DNA of 27,376 nucleotides from an uncultured Pseudomonadota bacterium (GTDB lineage: Bacteria > Pseudomonadota > Gammaproteobacteria > Methylococcales > Methylomonadaceae): NCBI GenBank assembly GCA_903902945.1, contig CAIUWU010000263.1, positions 1-27,376 on the forward strand. The letters are read 5' to 3'. The notes below the pieces were generated by a model, which saw nothing but the letters and a program-made list of their open reading frames with translations, was not told the DNA's origin and ran no database searches. This document shows, piece by piece, positions 7,692-16,372 of the stretch. Each line of letters starts with the position of its first letter. Position 1 is the stretch's first letter. A program made the position numbers and the translations under genes.

Positions 7692-8585
7692 ATGAAAATC
7701 GCTATTCTTTCGCGAGATAGCACCCTGTATTCCAGTGTCCGGCTGTTGGAGGCTGCTCAGGCCAGAGGCCATCAGGCCAGAGTGCTGGATCCCACGCACT
7801 GCTATATGAACATCACCGATATGAAGCCATCGATTCATTATCAGGGTGAAAATCTGCTGGGTTATGACGCCGTGATTCCTCGCATCGGTGCCTCGATTAC
7901 CTTTTACGGCACCGCCGTGTTGCGCCAGTTCGAAGTGATGGGTTCCCGGCCACTGAACGATTCGGCCGCCATCAGCCGATCACGCGACAAACTGGCGTCC
8001 AGTCAGCTGTTAGTTCGTAAAGGGATTGATATGCCGATTACGGCGTTTGCCCATAATCCTGACAATATCGATGATTTGATTGCCGAAGTGGGCGGTGCGC
8101 CTCTGGTGATCAAAATGGTCGAAGGTTCCCAGGGTATCGGCGTGGTGCTGGCCGAAACCGATAATGCCGCCCGCAGTGTGATTCAGGCCTTCATGGGCTT
8201 AAATGCCAACATCATGGTGCAGGAGTTCATTGCCGAAGCCGGCGCCAGTGATATTCGCTGTTTTGTGATCGGTAACAAAGTGGTGGCCGCCATGAAGCGC
8301 CAGGCCCGCGAGGGCGAGTTTCGCTCCAATCTGCATTGCGGCGGCAAGGCCAGCGCTGTCAGGCTGAGTCCTGAAGAACGTTCGACCGCAGTGCGGGCTG
8401 CCAAAATCATGGGGCTCGATGTGTGTGGCGTCGATTTGTTGCGATCCAGCCGTGGGCCGCTGGTCATGGAAGTCAATTCTTCGCCGGGGCTGGAAGGTAT
8501 AGAAAAAACCTCGGGCAAAGATATTGCCGGATTAATGATCGACTATCTCGAAAAACAACTGCTCCAGCAATCGAAACAGCTGTGA
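7692..8585 (+). CDS. rimK: ATP-grasp ligase RimK (ribosomal protein S6 glutamate ligase)
   Basis: This is a 297-residue ATP-grasp ligase that adds glutamates to the C-terminus of ribosomal protein S6 and can make poly-glutamate. The N-terminal SRDSTLYSSVRLLEAA domain, the mid-region PLVIKMVEGSQGIGVVLAE nucleotide-binding loop, the MVQEFI hinge and the C-terminal VCGVDLLRSSRGPLVMEVNS with its Asp/Glu/Asn metal ligands all match RimK rather than more distant ATP-grasp enzymes. Start ATG 7692 is 18 bp behind mtnC with only a weak GAGA upstream. In relatives rimK often sits with an Asp/retropepsin-like zinc-associated gene; none is seen here. Confidence 0.92.
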   Translation: MKIAILSRDSTLYSSVRLLEAAQARGHQARVLDPTHCYMNITDMKPSIHYQGENLLGYDAVIPRIGASITFYGTAVLRQFEVMGSRPLNDSAAISRSRDKLASSQLLVRKGIDMPITAFAHNPDNIDDLIAEVGGAPLVIKMVEGSQGIGVVLAETDNAARSVIQAFMGLNANIMVQEFIAEAGASDIRCFVIGNKVVAAMKRQAREGEFRSNLHCGGKASAVRLSPEERSTAVRAAKIMGLDVCGVDLLRSSRGPLVMEVNSSPGLEGIEKTSGKDIAGLMIDYLEKQLLQQSKQL

Positions 8586-8648
8586 ATCCGAACAACCCTA
8601 ACCCCTGTGGCATAATCGTTGCCATATCCGTTTAAATCTGGCGAATTT

Positions 8649-10532
8649 ATGTCTAAGCATGCTTCTCACTCTAAATCACAATTAACAGAATTGGCGCTTG
8701 GTGCGATTGGTGTGGTGTTTGGTGATATCGGAACCAGCCCGCTCTACGCGATTAAAGAAGTTTTTCACGGTGGATTAACCACCGACCCTGAGCATGTGCT
8801 GGGGGTTTTATCACTGATTTTCTGGTCGTTGACGTTGGTGGTTGCCATCAAATATGCCACCTTCATCATGCGCGCCGACAATAAAGGCGAAGGCGGCATC
8901 ATGGCTTTGATGGCGCTGGCGATACACGGTTCCCGGGATAATCCCAAACGCCAGCTGTTTATTGTCACGATTGGCTTGCTGGGCGCTTCACTGTTTTACG
9001 GTGACAGCATCATTACCCCGGCAATCTCGGTCTTGAGCGCGGTCGAAGGCTTAAAAGTGATTGCGCCCTCGCTGGAAGACTATATTTTGCTGATTACCAT
9101 TCTGGTACTCAGTGTTTTATTCGTGGTGCAAGTCAAAGGTACTGGCAAAGTCGGCAAAATGTTTTCGCCGATCATGATTTTCTGGTTCGGTACTCTGGGA
9201 GTGCTGGGCTTGATCAATATCATCAAGAATCCGGCGGTGCTGGTAGCGATGAATCCTTACTATGCCGTGCATCTGCTGCTGGAGTTAGGGGTCAAGGGGT
9301 TTTTGATTATGGGGGCGGTAGTGCTGGCGATCACCGGCGCAGAAGCCCTGTATGCCGATATGGGCCATTTTGGTCTCAAACCGATTCGCTATGCCTGGTT
9401 TAGCTTTGTATTCCCTGCCCTGTTGCTCAATTATTTTGGTCAGGGGGCGTTACTGATCAGCAGCCCTGAAGCCATCGAAAATCCGTTTTATATGCTGGCG
9501 CCGGAATGGGTGCGCTATCCGATGCTGATTCTGGCCACGCTGGCTACCGTGATTGCCTCTCAGGCCGTCATTTCCGGGGCTTTTTCGGTTACCCGTCAGG
9601 CGATTCGCTTGGGCTATTGTCCAAGGATGAATGTCCGCCATACCTCGGGCGATGAAATGGGTCAGGTGTATATTCCTGCTGTCAACTGGTTGCTGATGGT
9701 CGCGGTGTTTATTCTGGTGCTGAGTTTCCAGTCGTCTTCAGCGCTGGCCTCTTCGTACGGTATCGCCGTCACCGGCACCATGATCGTCGACTCCTTGCTG
9801 GCCTTTATCGTGATTCAGGCTCTGTGGAAATGGAATAAAGTCACCAGTTTCAGTTTTCTGTCGGTGTTTTTGCTGATCGACTTTTTGTTTTTGGCTTCCA
9901 ACAGTTTAAAAATTCCTACCGGCGGCTGGTTGCCGTTGGTGGTCGGTGCGGTTTTGTTTCTGATCATGACCACCTGGATCAAGGGTAAGGCGTTGCTGGC
10001 GCAATATCTCGATGAAAAACGGGTGCTGTTTGAAGAACTGGAAGACAAACTCAAGGCCCAACCACCGGCTACCGTGCCGGGCACTGCGATTTATCTGGCC
10101 CGCAGTGTGCATGGTGTGCCCCAGGTCTTGCTGCACAATCTGGAACATAACCATGTACTGCATGAAAAAGTGATTGTGCTGACGATTGTCACCAAAGAAG
10201 AACCTTATGTGGACGAAGCGCATCGGGTCAAAATCCGGGCTTTCGGCGATTCCGGTAATTTTTACCGGGTCAAACTGTATTTTGGTTTTCAGGAAGAACA
10301 GGATGTGCGGCGCGCCTTGCAGCTATGCTGCCATGAAGGTTTGGATATCAATCAGAAAACGGTGTCGTTTTTTATCGGTAGCGAGCGGCTGGCGTTCAGA
10401 CGTAAAAGCCCGATGCCGAAATGGCGCCGCTCTTTATTCAGATTTCTCACCCACAATTCGGCCAGCGCGATTGAATATTTCAAAATTCCGGTCGAACGGG
10501 TTATCGAACTGGGCATCCGTATCGAGTTATAA
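8649..10532 (+). CDS. kup: low-affinity potassium:proton symporter Kup
   Basis: This is an inner-membrane K+ uptake protein of 627 residues, normal for the Kup/HAK/KT family. The N-terminal signature GVVFGDIGTSPLYAIKEVF is present, followed by GEGGIMALMALA, the LFYGDSIITPAISVLSAVEG segment and about twelve membrane spans to roughly residue 455, then a cytoplasmic C-terminal domain. ATG 8649 (MSKHAS) is preferred to the in-frame start at 8619, because the added ten residues are atypical for the family. No strong ribosome binding site is seen for either. It converges on the FAH-family gene, whose stop lies about 20 bp beyond the kup stop. Confidence 0.94.
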   Translation: MSKHASHSKSQLTELALGAIGVVFGDIGTSPLYAIKEVFHGGLTTDPEHVLGVLSLIFWSLTLVVAIKYATFIMRADNKGEGGIMALMALAIHGSRDNPKRQLFIVTIGLLGASLFYGDSIITPAISVLSAVEGLKVIAPSLEDYILLITILVLSVLFVVQVKGTGKVGKMFSPIMIFWFGTLGVLGLINIIKNPAVLVAMNPYYAVHLLLELGVKGFLIMGAVVLAITGAEALYADMGHFGLKPIRYAWFSFVFPALLLNYFGQGALLISSPEAIENPFYMLAPEWVRYPMLILATLATVIASQAVISGAFSVTRQAIRLGYCPRMNVRHTSGDEMGQVYIPAVNWLLMVAVFILVLSFQSSSALASSYGIAVTGTMIVDSLLAFIVIQALWKWNKVTSFSFLSVFLLIDFLFLASNSLKIPTGGWLPLVVGAVLFLIMTTWIKGKALLAQYLDEKRVLFEELEDKLKAQPPATVPGTAIYLARSVHGVPQVLLHNLEHNHVLHEKVIVLTIVTKEEPYVDEAHRVKIRAFGDSGNFYRVKLYFGFQEEQDVRRALQLCCHEGLDINQKTVSFFIGSERLAFRRKSPMPKWRRSLFRFLTHNSASAIEYFKIPVERVIELGIRIEL

Positions 10533-10551
10533 CGTATGCCCAAACGGCTGA

Positions 10552-11421
10552 TCAGCGCACAAAACCGGCCGGTTCGCTGATCACCGGATTTTGTAAGCAG
10601 CCGATGCCTTCGATTTCGATCCGCACTGTCTGGCCGGGTTTCAGATAACCCCTGGGCTTCATTTTTACGCCTACCCCGCTCGGTGTGCCGGTACTGATGA
10701 CATCGCCGGGTTCCAGAGTCATCGCCTGACTTAAATAGGCGATTTGTTCATAGCAATTAAAAATCATCTCGCCGGTGCTGGCGTTTTGTCTCAGTTCATC
10801 ATCTACCCAGGTTTTCAGGCTTAAACGGTGCGGATCGGCGATTTCATCGGCGGTTACCAGCCACGGGCCGAGCGGGCCGTGGGTGTCAAAGGATTTGCCG
10901 ATAGTCCAGGTTGGGGTACGAAATTGCCAGTCGCGCACGGTGACATCGTTGCAGATGGTGTAGCCGGCAATCACTGCCGCAGCCTGCTCGATGCTGACAT
11001 TACGGCAGCGTTTGCCAATCACAAATGCCAGTTCGCCTTCGTAATCGACTTTGTCGGAAACAGCCGGACAGTGAATCGCCTCGCCGTCGGCAATTACGCA
11101 AGTGCTTTGTTTGGTAAAGAAAGTCGGATATTCGGGTTTTTCCAGGCCGGTTTCGCCAATATGATCAGCGTAGTTAAGGCCAATCCCCAGAAATTTGCCG
11201 GGGCGCGGAATCGGCGCCTGCAGTTTGACGCTGTGCAGCGGAATTCGCTGCAGGCCGGAGTCGATCAGCGCTTGCATCGCGGCCAGCCCGGCAGCACCTG
11301 CGCTTAAAAAGTGGATCATATTGTCGGCACAGTCCAGGCTGCCGCTGGCAACCACGATCTGATCATCTACTACGGCGCCGATTTTGGCGGTCTGGTCGTC
11401 AATAAAACTAACTAATTTCAT
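10552..11421 (-). CDS. fumarylacetoacetate hydrolase family protein
   Basis: This is a 289-residue cytoplasmic FAH-superfamily enzyme, probably cleaving or hydrating a 2-keto acid, for example a fumarylpyruvate- or acylpyruvate-type substrate; the substrate cannot be read from the sequence. The metal-binding acids are in DYEGELAFVIGKRC and ICNDVTVRDWQ. Core signatures KFLGIGLNYADHI, GKSFDTHGPLGPW and STGTPSGVGV are intact. The start chosen is ATG 11421 (MKLVSFID), which is where family members begin. The open frame extends upstream to 11610 only because a palindromic repeat happens to be open in that frame. It appears monocistronic, behind the lipase block. Confidence 0.88.
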   Translation of the reverse strand: MKLVSFIDDQTAKIGAVVDDQIVVASGSLDCADNMIHFLSAGAAGLAAMQALIDSGLQRIPLHSVKLQAPIPRPGKFLGIGLNYADHIGETGLEKPEYPTFFTKQSTCVIADGEAIHCPAVSDKVDYEGELAFVIGKRCRNVSIEQAAAVIAGYTICNDVTVRDWQFRTPTWTIGKSFDTHGPLGPWLVTADEIADPHRLSLKTWVDDELRQNASTGEMIFNCYEQIAYLSQAMTLEPGDVISTGTPSGVGVKMKPRGYLKPGQTVRIEIEGIGCLQNPVISEPAGFVR

Positions 11422-11562
11422 GCGGATGCGCCTGTCATGCAAAGCGGCCATTGTAACCCAGGGATTGGCGATTTCTGCGGGTTGTGGGGGGATGGGCAAA
11501 GTTTGGCCATCAGTCGACCATCGTCTTCGCAAAGCAGTTTGACTGCGAATGGGGTGTATTGC

Positions 11563-11609
11563 GCAGTCTAAATCCCGGCGATCCCTGCCGGGATGACGGC
11601 TTTGATTCA
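11563..11609. repeat. dispersed REP-like palindromic repeat (single copy)
   Basis: This segment matches, with few differences, the first unit of the array at 20812-20858: both begin GCAGTCT and share CCCTGCCGGGATGACGGCTT. TCCCGGC and GCCGGGA can fold into a 7-8 bp hairpin. It lies between the lipase-lipoprotein stop and the FAH-family gene. The copy drops off into CCAACCGGAATGACAG, which resembles a decayed second unit. Confidence 0.8.
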
Positions 11610-11688
11610 TACAAACCCAACCGGAATGACAGTTTATCCGGCTAAAGACGCCCCACTCTGCGCTACCGTGCTGTTGGCTTGCCTGAAC

Positions 11689-13062
11689 TCAGTGCCCGTC
11701 GTTGCAATGGTCGGTTTTACCCAGCAACTGCATCGCGATTAGCTTGCGGTAGCTGGTGGCGTGATGTTGCAGCAGCATGTCCGGGCGGTCGCCTATCGTG
11801 TAGCAACTGCCGCCCTTGGTTAAACCGAATAGCGGGATCAGTTGGCCGGCCAGGGTGTAGTTCAGCGAGACGGCCTTCCCATCCGCCAGTTTGACCGGCG
11901 GATTGCCGAAATAGCGCTCGACCGAAGCGCCGATGTCGGTGTCCTCGAACTGGTCGGCGACGTGGCTGGTAAAAATCTCGGCAATCGAGCCGCGCACGTT
12001 ATTTTTGGTGTTGATGATGGTCTCGGCGATATCGTCCAGCACACCGCCGACCGCGACGTCGCTATTGTCTTCCTGAACGTATTTGACCACCTCGGCAACC
12101 CGTTCCAGGCTCAGCGGCACTTGAGGTACCGGGTCTCTGTCGTTGTTGACCACGAAAGCGGTTTCGTTGGCGATGCGAGAGAAATCCTGGGCAAATTGCA
12201 GATTGCCGGGCTTGGGCTGGGCAAACAGATAGGATTTCAGGGCCGGTTTGGCGGTGAACGGCAATTGGTAGGGATTACGCGGATCGACGCTGGCGTAATA
12301 CAGAAAGGCATGAATCAAAGTGGCGACCGCCGCACCCTGACTGTGGCCGGTGATCGAGATGCGAGTGATATTCTGCCGTTTCTGTTGTTGTTCCAATTGC
12401 GCCAGGATGCCGCGTTCGGGGTGGAATAGCAGCGAAAAGGCCGCGTAGCCGAAGCCCAAGTGAACTTCGGCGTTCGGTGTGGCGGCGAAGGCGATTGGCA
12501 GTGGTGTGTTCTTGGGATATTCGATGCCGGCAAAGGCCGGGGTCGTGGTGGCGTAGGCGTCGGCCAGGATGCTGGTCCACTCGCCGACAGTGCCGCGAAT
12601 TGCGATGGCAATATGGCCGGGATCGCTGGCAGATTGCGCCAGCAACCAGGCGTTGTTTAGCGGCTTCAGGCCGTTGGTCTTGATGTTGTTGGGATTGGCG
12701 TCATCGTCGGCTTTGCCGTTCCAGGGCCAGACTTTGTTCCATTCGCTATTGCCGGGATGGCGGCTGTCGTAGCTCAGTTGCCAGCCGTTTGGCCGGGCTT
12801 GATATTGTGGATCCGCGCTGAGCTTGGGATTGTTACGGTCGTCCTGATTGTTCAGTTCAATACACAACTCCAGCAGCGAGGCGGCTTCATCGGCGTTGAA
12901 TCCGGCCCAGGCCGGACGCACTGGCGGTAAACCGCTGTCTCTGAGTGATTGATAAGCGTCTAATGAATGATCGGTCGGCATGGTGGCGCATCCTGTAATG
13001 ATGAGGGGAATTAGGGCCAAACCCAAATGGCGGGTGGCGAACCAGTTATTGTTGCGAGGCAT
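11689..13062 (-). CDS. class 3 lipase-type lipoprotein
   Basis: This is a 457-residue alpha/beta-hydrolase predicted to be a lipoprotein: the hydrophobic N-terminal segment (LGLALIPLIITGC) ends in a lipobox with Cys25 as the lipidated residue. The lipase-3 elbow TGHSQGAAVA places the nucleophile at Ser241, an AIRGTVGEW oxyanion segment lies at about 154-162, and NNDRDPVPQVP carries the likely catalytic Asp; the His is probably in the C-terminal region. The start has a GGAGAAG ribosome binding site about 5 bases upstream. It overlaps the preceding lipoprotein gene (13046-14239) by 17 bp, so the pair is coupled. The lipid substrate is unknown. Its envelope location and neighbours suggest membrane-lipid turnover or an antagonistic effector role; this is inference. 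Confidence 0.82.
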   Translation of the reverse strand: MPRNNNWFATRHLGLALIPLIITGCATMPTDHSLDAYQSLRDSGLPPVRPAWAGFNADEAASLLELCIELNNQDDRNNPKLSADPQYQARPNGWQLSYDSRHPGNSEWNKVWPWNGKADDDANPNNIKTNGLKPLNNAWLLAQSASDPGHIAIAIRGTVGEWTSILADAYATTTPAFAGIEYPKNTPLPIAFAATPNAEVHLGFGYAAFSLLFHPERGILAQLEQQQKRQNITRISITGHSQGAAVATLIHAFLYYASVDPRNPYQLPFTAKPALKSYLFAQPKPGNLQFAQDFSRIANETAFVVNNDRDPVPQVPLSLERVAEVVKYVQEDNSDVAVGGVLDDIAETIINTKNNVRGSIAEIFTSHVADQFEDTDIGASVERYFGNPPVKLADGKAVSLNYTLAGQLIPLFGLTKGGSCYTIGDRPDMLLQHHATSYRKLIAMQLLGKTDHCNDGH

Positions 13063-14239
13063 GGGCTTCTCCGGTTTGGGCTTTTAGGCACCATTGAGCA
13101 CGTTCGCTGACATGGCGGGCGACGACACCGGCGGCAGTTTCCACCAGTTTCGCGACGGCTTCGTTGTTGAGTGCACCCCAGGAACCGCCGCGAATCGCCT
13201 TGCCGACCGCGCCGGCCACGCTAGCTTCGGCCTTGCGGGCATGGGCTTCGATCTCTTGGAAGTCTTCTTCGTCGATGGTGACGGTGGCGGCGTGGCCGGT
13301 GTGCCGGTCGTACAGCCAGCGCAACGGCTTGCCGAATTCGACGACGTAATCTTTCAAGTGGGGGGCTGCTGTAGTATTCGGCAGCACCGGCAGCGGAGCG
13401 TAATGGTCGCGAACGGCTTCCAGGACGATGCGCAAGATGTCGGCGTTAATTTGGCTGTGGTCGATGCTGGCGTAGCTGCCGGGTTCGACGATACCGGGAA
13501 AGCCGTATTGGCTGCCGTCGCGGCTGACGAAGCCGGCGCTTTGGGCTGCCAGTTTGCTGGTCGATCTGGCGAGTTGCTTGCTGACCAAGTCCAACACTTT
13601 ATCCACGCGCGGGTCATCGGTTTTCAGCTTTAACAGTGAGGCTGCTTGCTGTCGTAACTCGGTTTGTTCGGCGAGGTCTTGAATCCGCTGTGCGCTGCCT
13701 TTTTTGAAATAGGCCGTCAGATATGCTGTTTCGAGTTTTAAGGCTTGTTCGCTGTCGGTCTTCAGCGCCTGACTGTCTGCGGTCACGTGGGCTTTAAAGT
13801 CATTACGACGTTTGGTCAGCTCGGCCTTGATTGTTTGGGTTAGTTCCACTGCACCTTCCAGCTGCGGCGAGGTGGTCAGTTTGTCCAACACATCGACAAT
13901 CAGCGATTGCTTGTCAGGCAAGTTGCCAGCGGTCAAGTTTTGCAGCGGGTCGAGTTCGGCTTTGAACTGACCGAGTGCTTTGACTGCTCCCGGTTCCAGA
14001 CGCGAAGTTAACGGCGCCATGCAGTCGACGAAGCGCTTGCTGTCGATATTGCTTTCAGGTTTGGGCAGTTTTAGATTGAGGGCCTCCAGCTTGTCGTTGA
14101 TGTTCGCGAAGGCCGGGAGTTGGCCCAAGGTGGTCGGCGGTACTTTCTGCTGATGAATGCAGCCGGCCATCAGGCCGGTGCTGGAGGCGACCAGCAGCCA
14201 GGGTAACAGCCCTGCATGTTTGATGTTTAAGTGGTTCAT
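13046..14239 (-). CDS. hypothetical lipoprotein of the lipase block
   Basis: I do not recognise the family of this 397-residue protein. The N-terminus (LLPWLLVASSTGLMAGC) is a signal peptide with lipobox LMAGC and Cys27 as the likely lipid-modified residue. The body to about residue 210 is rich in Leu, Lys, Gln and Ala with predicted long helices. A later segment contains FVSRDGSQYGFPGIVEPGSYASIDHSQ cut into short conserved-looking blocks, and the C-terminus is an alanine-rich helix with one Cys. A GAGGA ribosome binding site precedes ATG 14239. Its coupling to the lipase-lipoprotein, and its position behind a DUF2235 gene, are reminiscent of lipoprotein immunity partners of Tle phospholipases, but no homology to a known immunity family can be claimed. 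Confidence 0.65.
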   Translation of the reverse strand: MNHLNIKHAGLLPWLLVASSTGLMAGCIHQQKVPPTTLGQLPAFANINDKLEALNLKLPKPESNIDSKRFVDCMAPLTSRLEPGAVKALGQFKAELDPLQNLTAGNLPDKQSLIVDVLDKLTTSPQLEGAVELTQTIKAELTKRRNDFKAHVTADSQALKTDSEQALKLETAYLTAYFKKGSAQRIQDLAEQTELRQQAASLLKLKTDDPRVDKVLDLVSKQLARSTSKLAAQSAGFVSRDGSQYGFPGIVEPGSYASIDHSQINADILRIVLEAVRDHYAPLPVLPNTTAAPHLKDYVVEFGKPLRWLYDRHTGHAATVTIDEEDFQEIEAHARKAEASVAGAVGKAIRGGSWGALNNEAVAKLVETAAGVVARHVSERAQWCLKAQTGEAHASQQ

Positions 14240-14491
14240 GGTTTGTCCTCATTGGCTTGAGTCATTTTTATATCGGCAACCATTCAGGCCGTTGTTGAGT
14301 CGGTTCCGGCGCCCCTCCCCCAGTTTTGCATGAGCAAAGGTTTGCGCGGAGGTGCAAAGCCAGGTGATCCTGCAAGCCATCACCGAACCACAACTAGGCT
14401 TCGCTCAATACCGCCTCTCGATTCGAGCAATGACTTCGGCTAGGCATCAAAGCGACGCCCAAGGCCTAGCCGACATCGGCCTGGTTTAACC
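14240..14491. other. spacer between DUF2235 gene and lipoprotein gene
   Basis: This 252-bp gap lies downstream of the DUF2235 stop and upstream of the lipoprotein start on the minus strand. No gene is seen. It is long enough to hold a promoter for the lipoprotein-lipase pair. A G/C-rich segment around 14445-14485 has short complementary pieces (GCCTAG, GGCCT) but no convincing terminator. Confidence 0.35.
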
Positions 14492-16267
14492 CTATAACAG
14501 GTCGGTCATCTGTCGACAGATTTTGTCGAGCTTATTGATCAGACGTTTTCGAGTTGCTCTCATTGCCAACAATAGCGTTAGCATCAGCACCGATATCGAT
14601 GGATGAACCTCGACCACATAAGTAATGAAGTTATCGAAATACACCGGTGTGACATAGCGCAACAGATCGCCGATTAAACGTAATAGCCAATTAAGTAAAC
14701 GTAATAGCCAATTATTGGCCGCCGAGCAGAATTGCGGCTCGCTGGCGTCGCCACAAGCTTGGTAGCGAACCGAGTCCGGCAGATCTACAACTTTTTGCTG
14801 GATACTGAAATAGTCGTTGCCGGCCAGCGGCGCCTTGTCGCAAGTCTGGTTGCCGGGTTCGGCCTGAATTCGGGCAATCTGGACATGCGTGATTTCGCAA
14901 TCGTTGAGCGCCACGACAGACTCGGGTGGTTTTATCCAAAACACGCCGGCCACGATGATGATCAGCATCGTGATTTCAGCGAACCCTCTATAAAGGCGTT
15001 TCCGGGCTTGAATGATTTGATTGCCGGCCGCCTCTAATGTTGGCCAATCCGGTTTGCTTTGGTGCTCCGGTTTGGCGTGATTTTCGATGGCATCGGTGGT
15101 AAAGCGTTGTCGCTGGCCGGTCGCATCGACCACATCGACTACATCGAAGCGGGCCGGCATGCCGTCCGGCGCGTAGCCTTCGCTGAATTCTCTGAGTTTG
15201 CGGTAGGCGCTGAAATGCACGGCGATATTGCCTTTCAGTTTATCCTGGCACAACGCCGGCAGATTGCGCGGCCCATAGCGGTAATACAAGGCCACGCCAT
15301 CTCTGGAATCGTACAGTTTGTCGTAGACGTTGGCGCTGTCGCGATATGAAGTCAGCAGCTCGTCGTACAACACCAAGCCGTGGGCTTGAGCCTTCTCCAG
15401 CATCCAGACCAGCGCGACATCCGACATGCCGGTGCGCGGGTAACCGCCACCGACGTTGGAATGCACACCAGCAAACCAGACCTGTTCGACAGTGTTGTCG
15501 AAATTACGCTCATCCCAGACCAGTGGCTGAAAGGTCAGCCGCTCGTCGTCTATCGATAAGGCGTGATAGGCGTTTTGGATTGAGTTATTCAGGGCAAAAT
15601 CGTAGAAGTTATGCGCCCACTTTGGAAATCGGTCGGTGAATTTATCTAATCCACAGAAAACATATTTCAGCAGCACACTGAAATCTTGCGGGAAACCCAG
15701 TGCCGATACCGTATCCCAGACGCCGATGAACTGTATCGTTAAATTGCCGTTCGGCGCGTAGCCTTCGCCGGAAACGGCGTATTTAGCTTTAAAGGCCGCT
15801 GCTTTTTCGGGAGTATTTTTGTTGTCGCGGTAACAGTTAAAGGCTTCTTCGACCAAGTCTTCGAACAAATCGGAATCGAAACCGTTAGGTCCTTGGGCAT
15901 GATTGATATCGACCAGGCCGCACGCATTTAGAAAGCCGGCAAAGGCGCGTACTGTCGCGGCACCGCGGCTGAAACCGAATAAAAAGATTTTGTCACCCGG
16001 TTTATAGCTGCGGGCCAGAAAATGATACAGGTGCAAGACATTGTCGCGAAAGCCGAACCCGAAAGCCCCTGACATGGCCGTCCAATATTTGTTTTTGCTG
16101 GTGTCGCTTTTGTCGGTGCCGACGCCCTGGTCATAAAAGGTATATTGATGGGCGCGATTCGAGGTAACGTCGACGGCTTTATAGGTCTTGAATACATTGC
16201 TGTCCTCGCCATAACCGCCTTTATTGCCGGTGCCGTCGGAACAGAGAACGATGTTTTTAGTGCTCAT
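14492..16267 (-). CDS. DUF2235 (Tle1-like) alpha/beta-hydrolase with C-terminal membrane segments
   Basis: This is a 591-residue protein beginning with the DUF2235 signature NIVLCSDGTGNKGG, then YDQGVGT and the GxSxG elbow FLFGFSRGAATVRAF with nucleophile Ser100; VWDTVSALG and AGVHSNVGGGYP probably carry the Asp and His of the triad. This is the domain of type VI secretion phospholipase effector family Tle1, although many DUF2235 proteins are not shown to be secreted. Two hydrophobic segments lie at about residues 430-446 and 548-569, so the C-terminus may be membrane-bound. ATG 16267 is chosen because an AGAGAGG ribosome binding site lies just upstream; the longer frame to 16300 lacks one. 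A 21-bp tandem duplication gives a repeated NWLLRL near residues 518-531. No VgrG, PAAR or Hcp gene is nearby. Confidence 0.85.
   Translation of the reverse strand: MSTKNIVLCSDGTGNKGGYGEDSNVFKTYKAVDVTSNRAHQYTFYDQGVGTDKSDTSKNKYWTAMSGAFGFGFRDNVLHLYHFLARSYKPGDKIFLFGFSRGAATVRAFAGFLNACGLVDINHAQGPNGFDSDLFEDLVEEAFNCYRDNKNTPEKAAAFKAKYAVSGEGYAPNGNLTIQFIGVWDTVSALGFPQDFSVLLKYVFCGLDKFTDRFPKWAHNFYDFALNNSIQNAYHALSIDDERLTFQPLVWDERNFDNTVEQVWFAGVHSNVGGGYPRTGMSDVALVWMLEKAQAHGLVLYDELLTSYRDSANVYDKLYDSRDGVALYYRYGPRNLPALCQDKLKGNIAVHFSAYRKLREFSEGYAPDGMPARFDVVDVVDATGQRQRFTTDAIENHAKPEHQSKPDWPTLEAAGNQIIQARKRLYRGFAEITMLIIIVAGVFWIKPPESVVALNDCEITHVQIARIQAEPGNQTCDKAPLAGNDYFSIQQKVVDLPDSVRYQACGDASEPQFCSAANNWLLRLLNWLLRLIGDLLRYVTPVYFDNFITYVVEVHPSISVLMLTLLLAMRATRKRLINKLDKICRQMTDLL
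14675..14714 (-). repeat. 21-bp tandem duplication inside the DUF2235 gene
   Basis: The 19-base string TAAACGTAATAGCCAATTA occurs at 14675-14693 and again at 14696-14714, a 21-bp period. It keeps the reading frame and duplicates seven residues (NWLLRL plus one) in the segment between the two membrane stretches. Confidence 0.9.
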
Positions 16268-16372
16268 GGTGTACCTCTCTTGAATTGGCGGGTTTGTCAT
16301 TATTATTGGCCGAGGCCTGGTTTAAACTGTTCCCTGCAGACTTCCGACGCGGCAATTTGGTTTGCTTGGGGC

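Noticed and set aside
10549..10583. Inverted repeat at the kup/FAH junction considered as a terminator
   Set aside because: TGATCAGCG and CGCTGATCA pair over 9 bp, but most of it is inside the FAH coding end and there is no T-tract on either side. Shared termination is possible but not supported.
11422..11610. N-terminal extension of the FAH-family protein
   Set aside because: The added 63 residues come from the palindromic repeat and the intergenic DNA. FAH-family proteins start near MKLVSF at 11421.
11842..12429. 195-codon open frame antisense to the lipase-lipoprotein
   Set aside because: It is a shadow of a GC-rich gene with an intact lipase reading frame; no motif or start signal was found.
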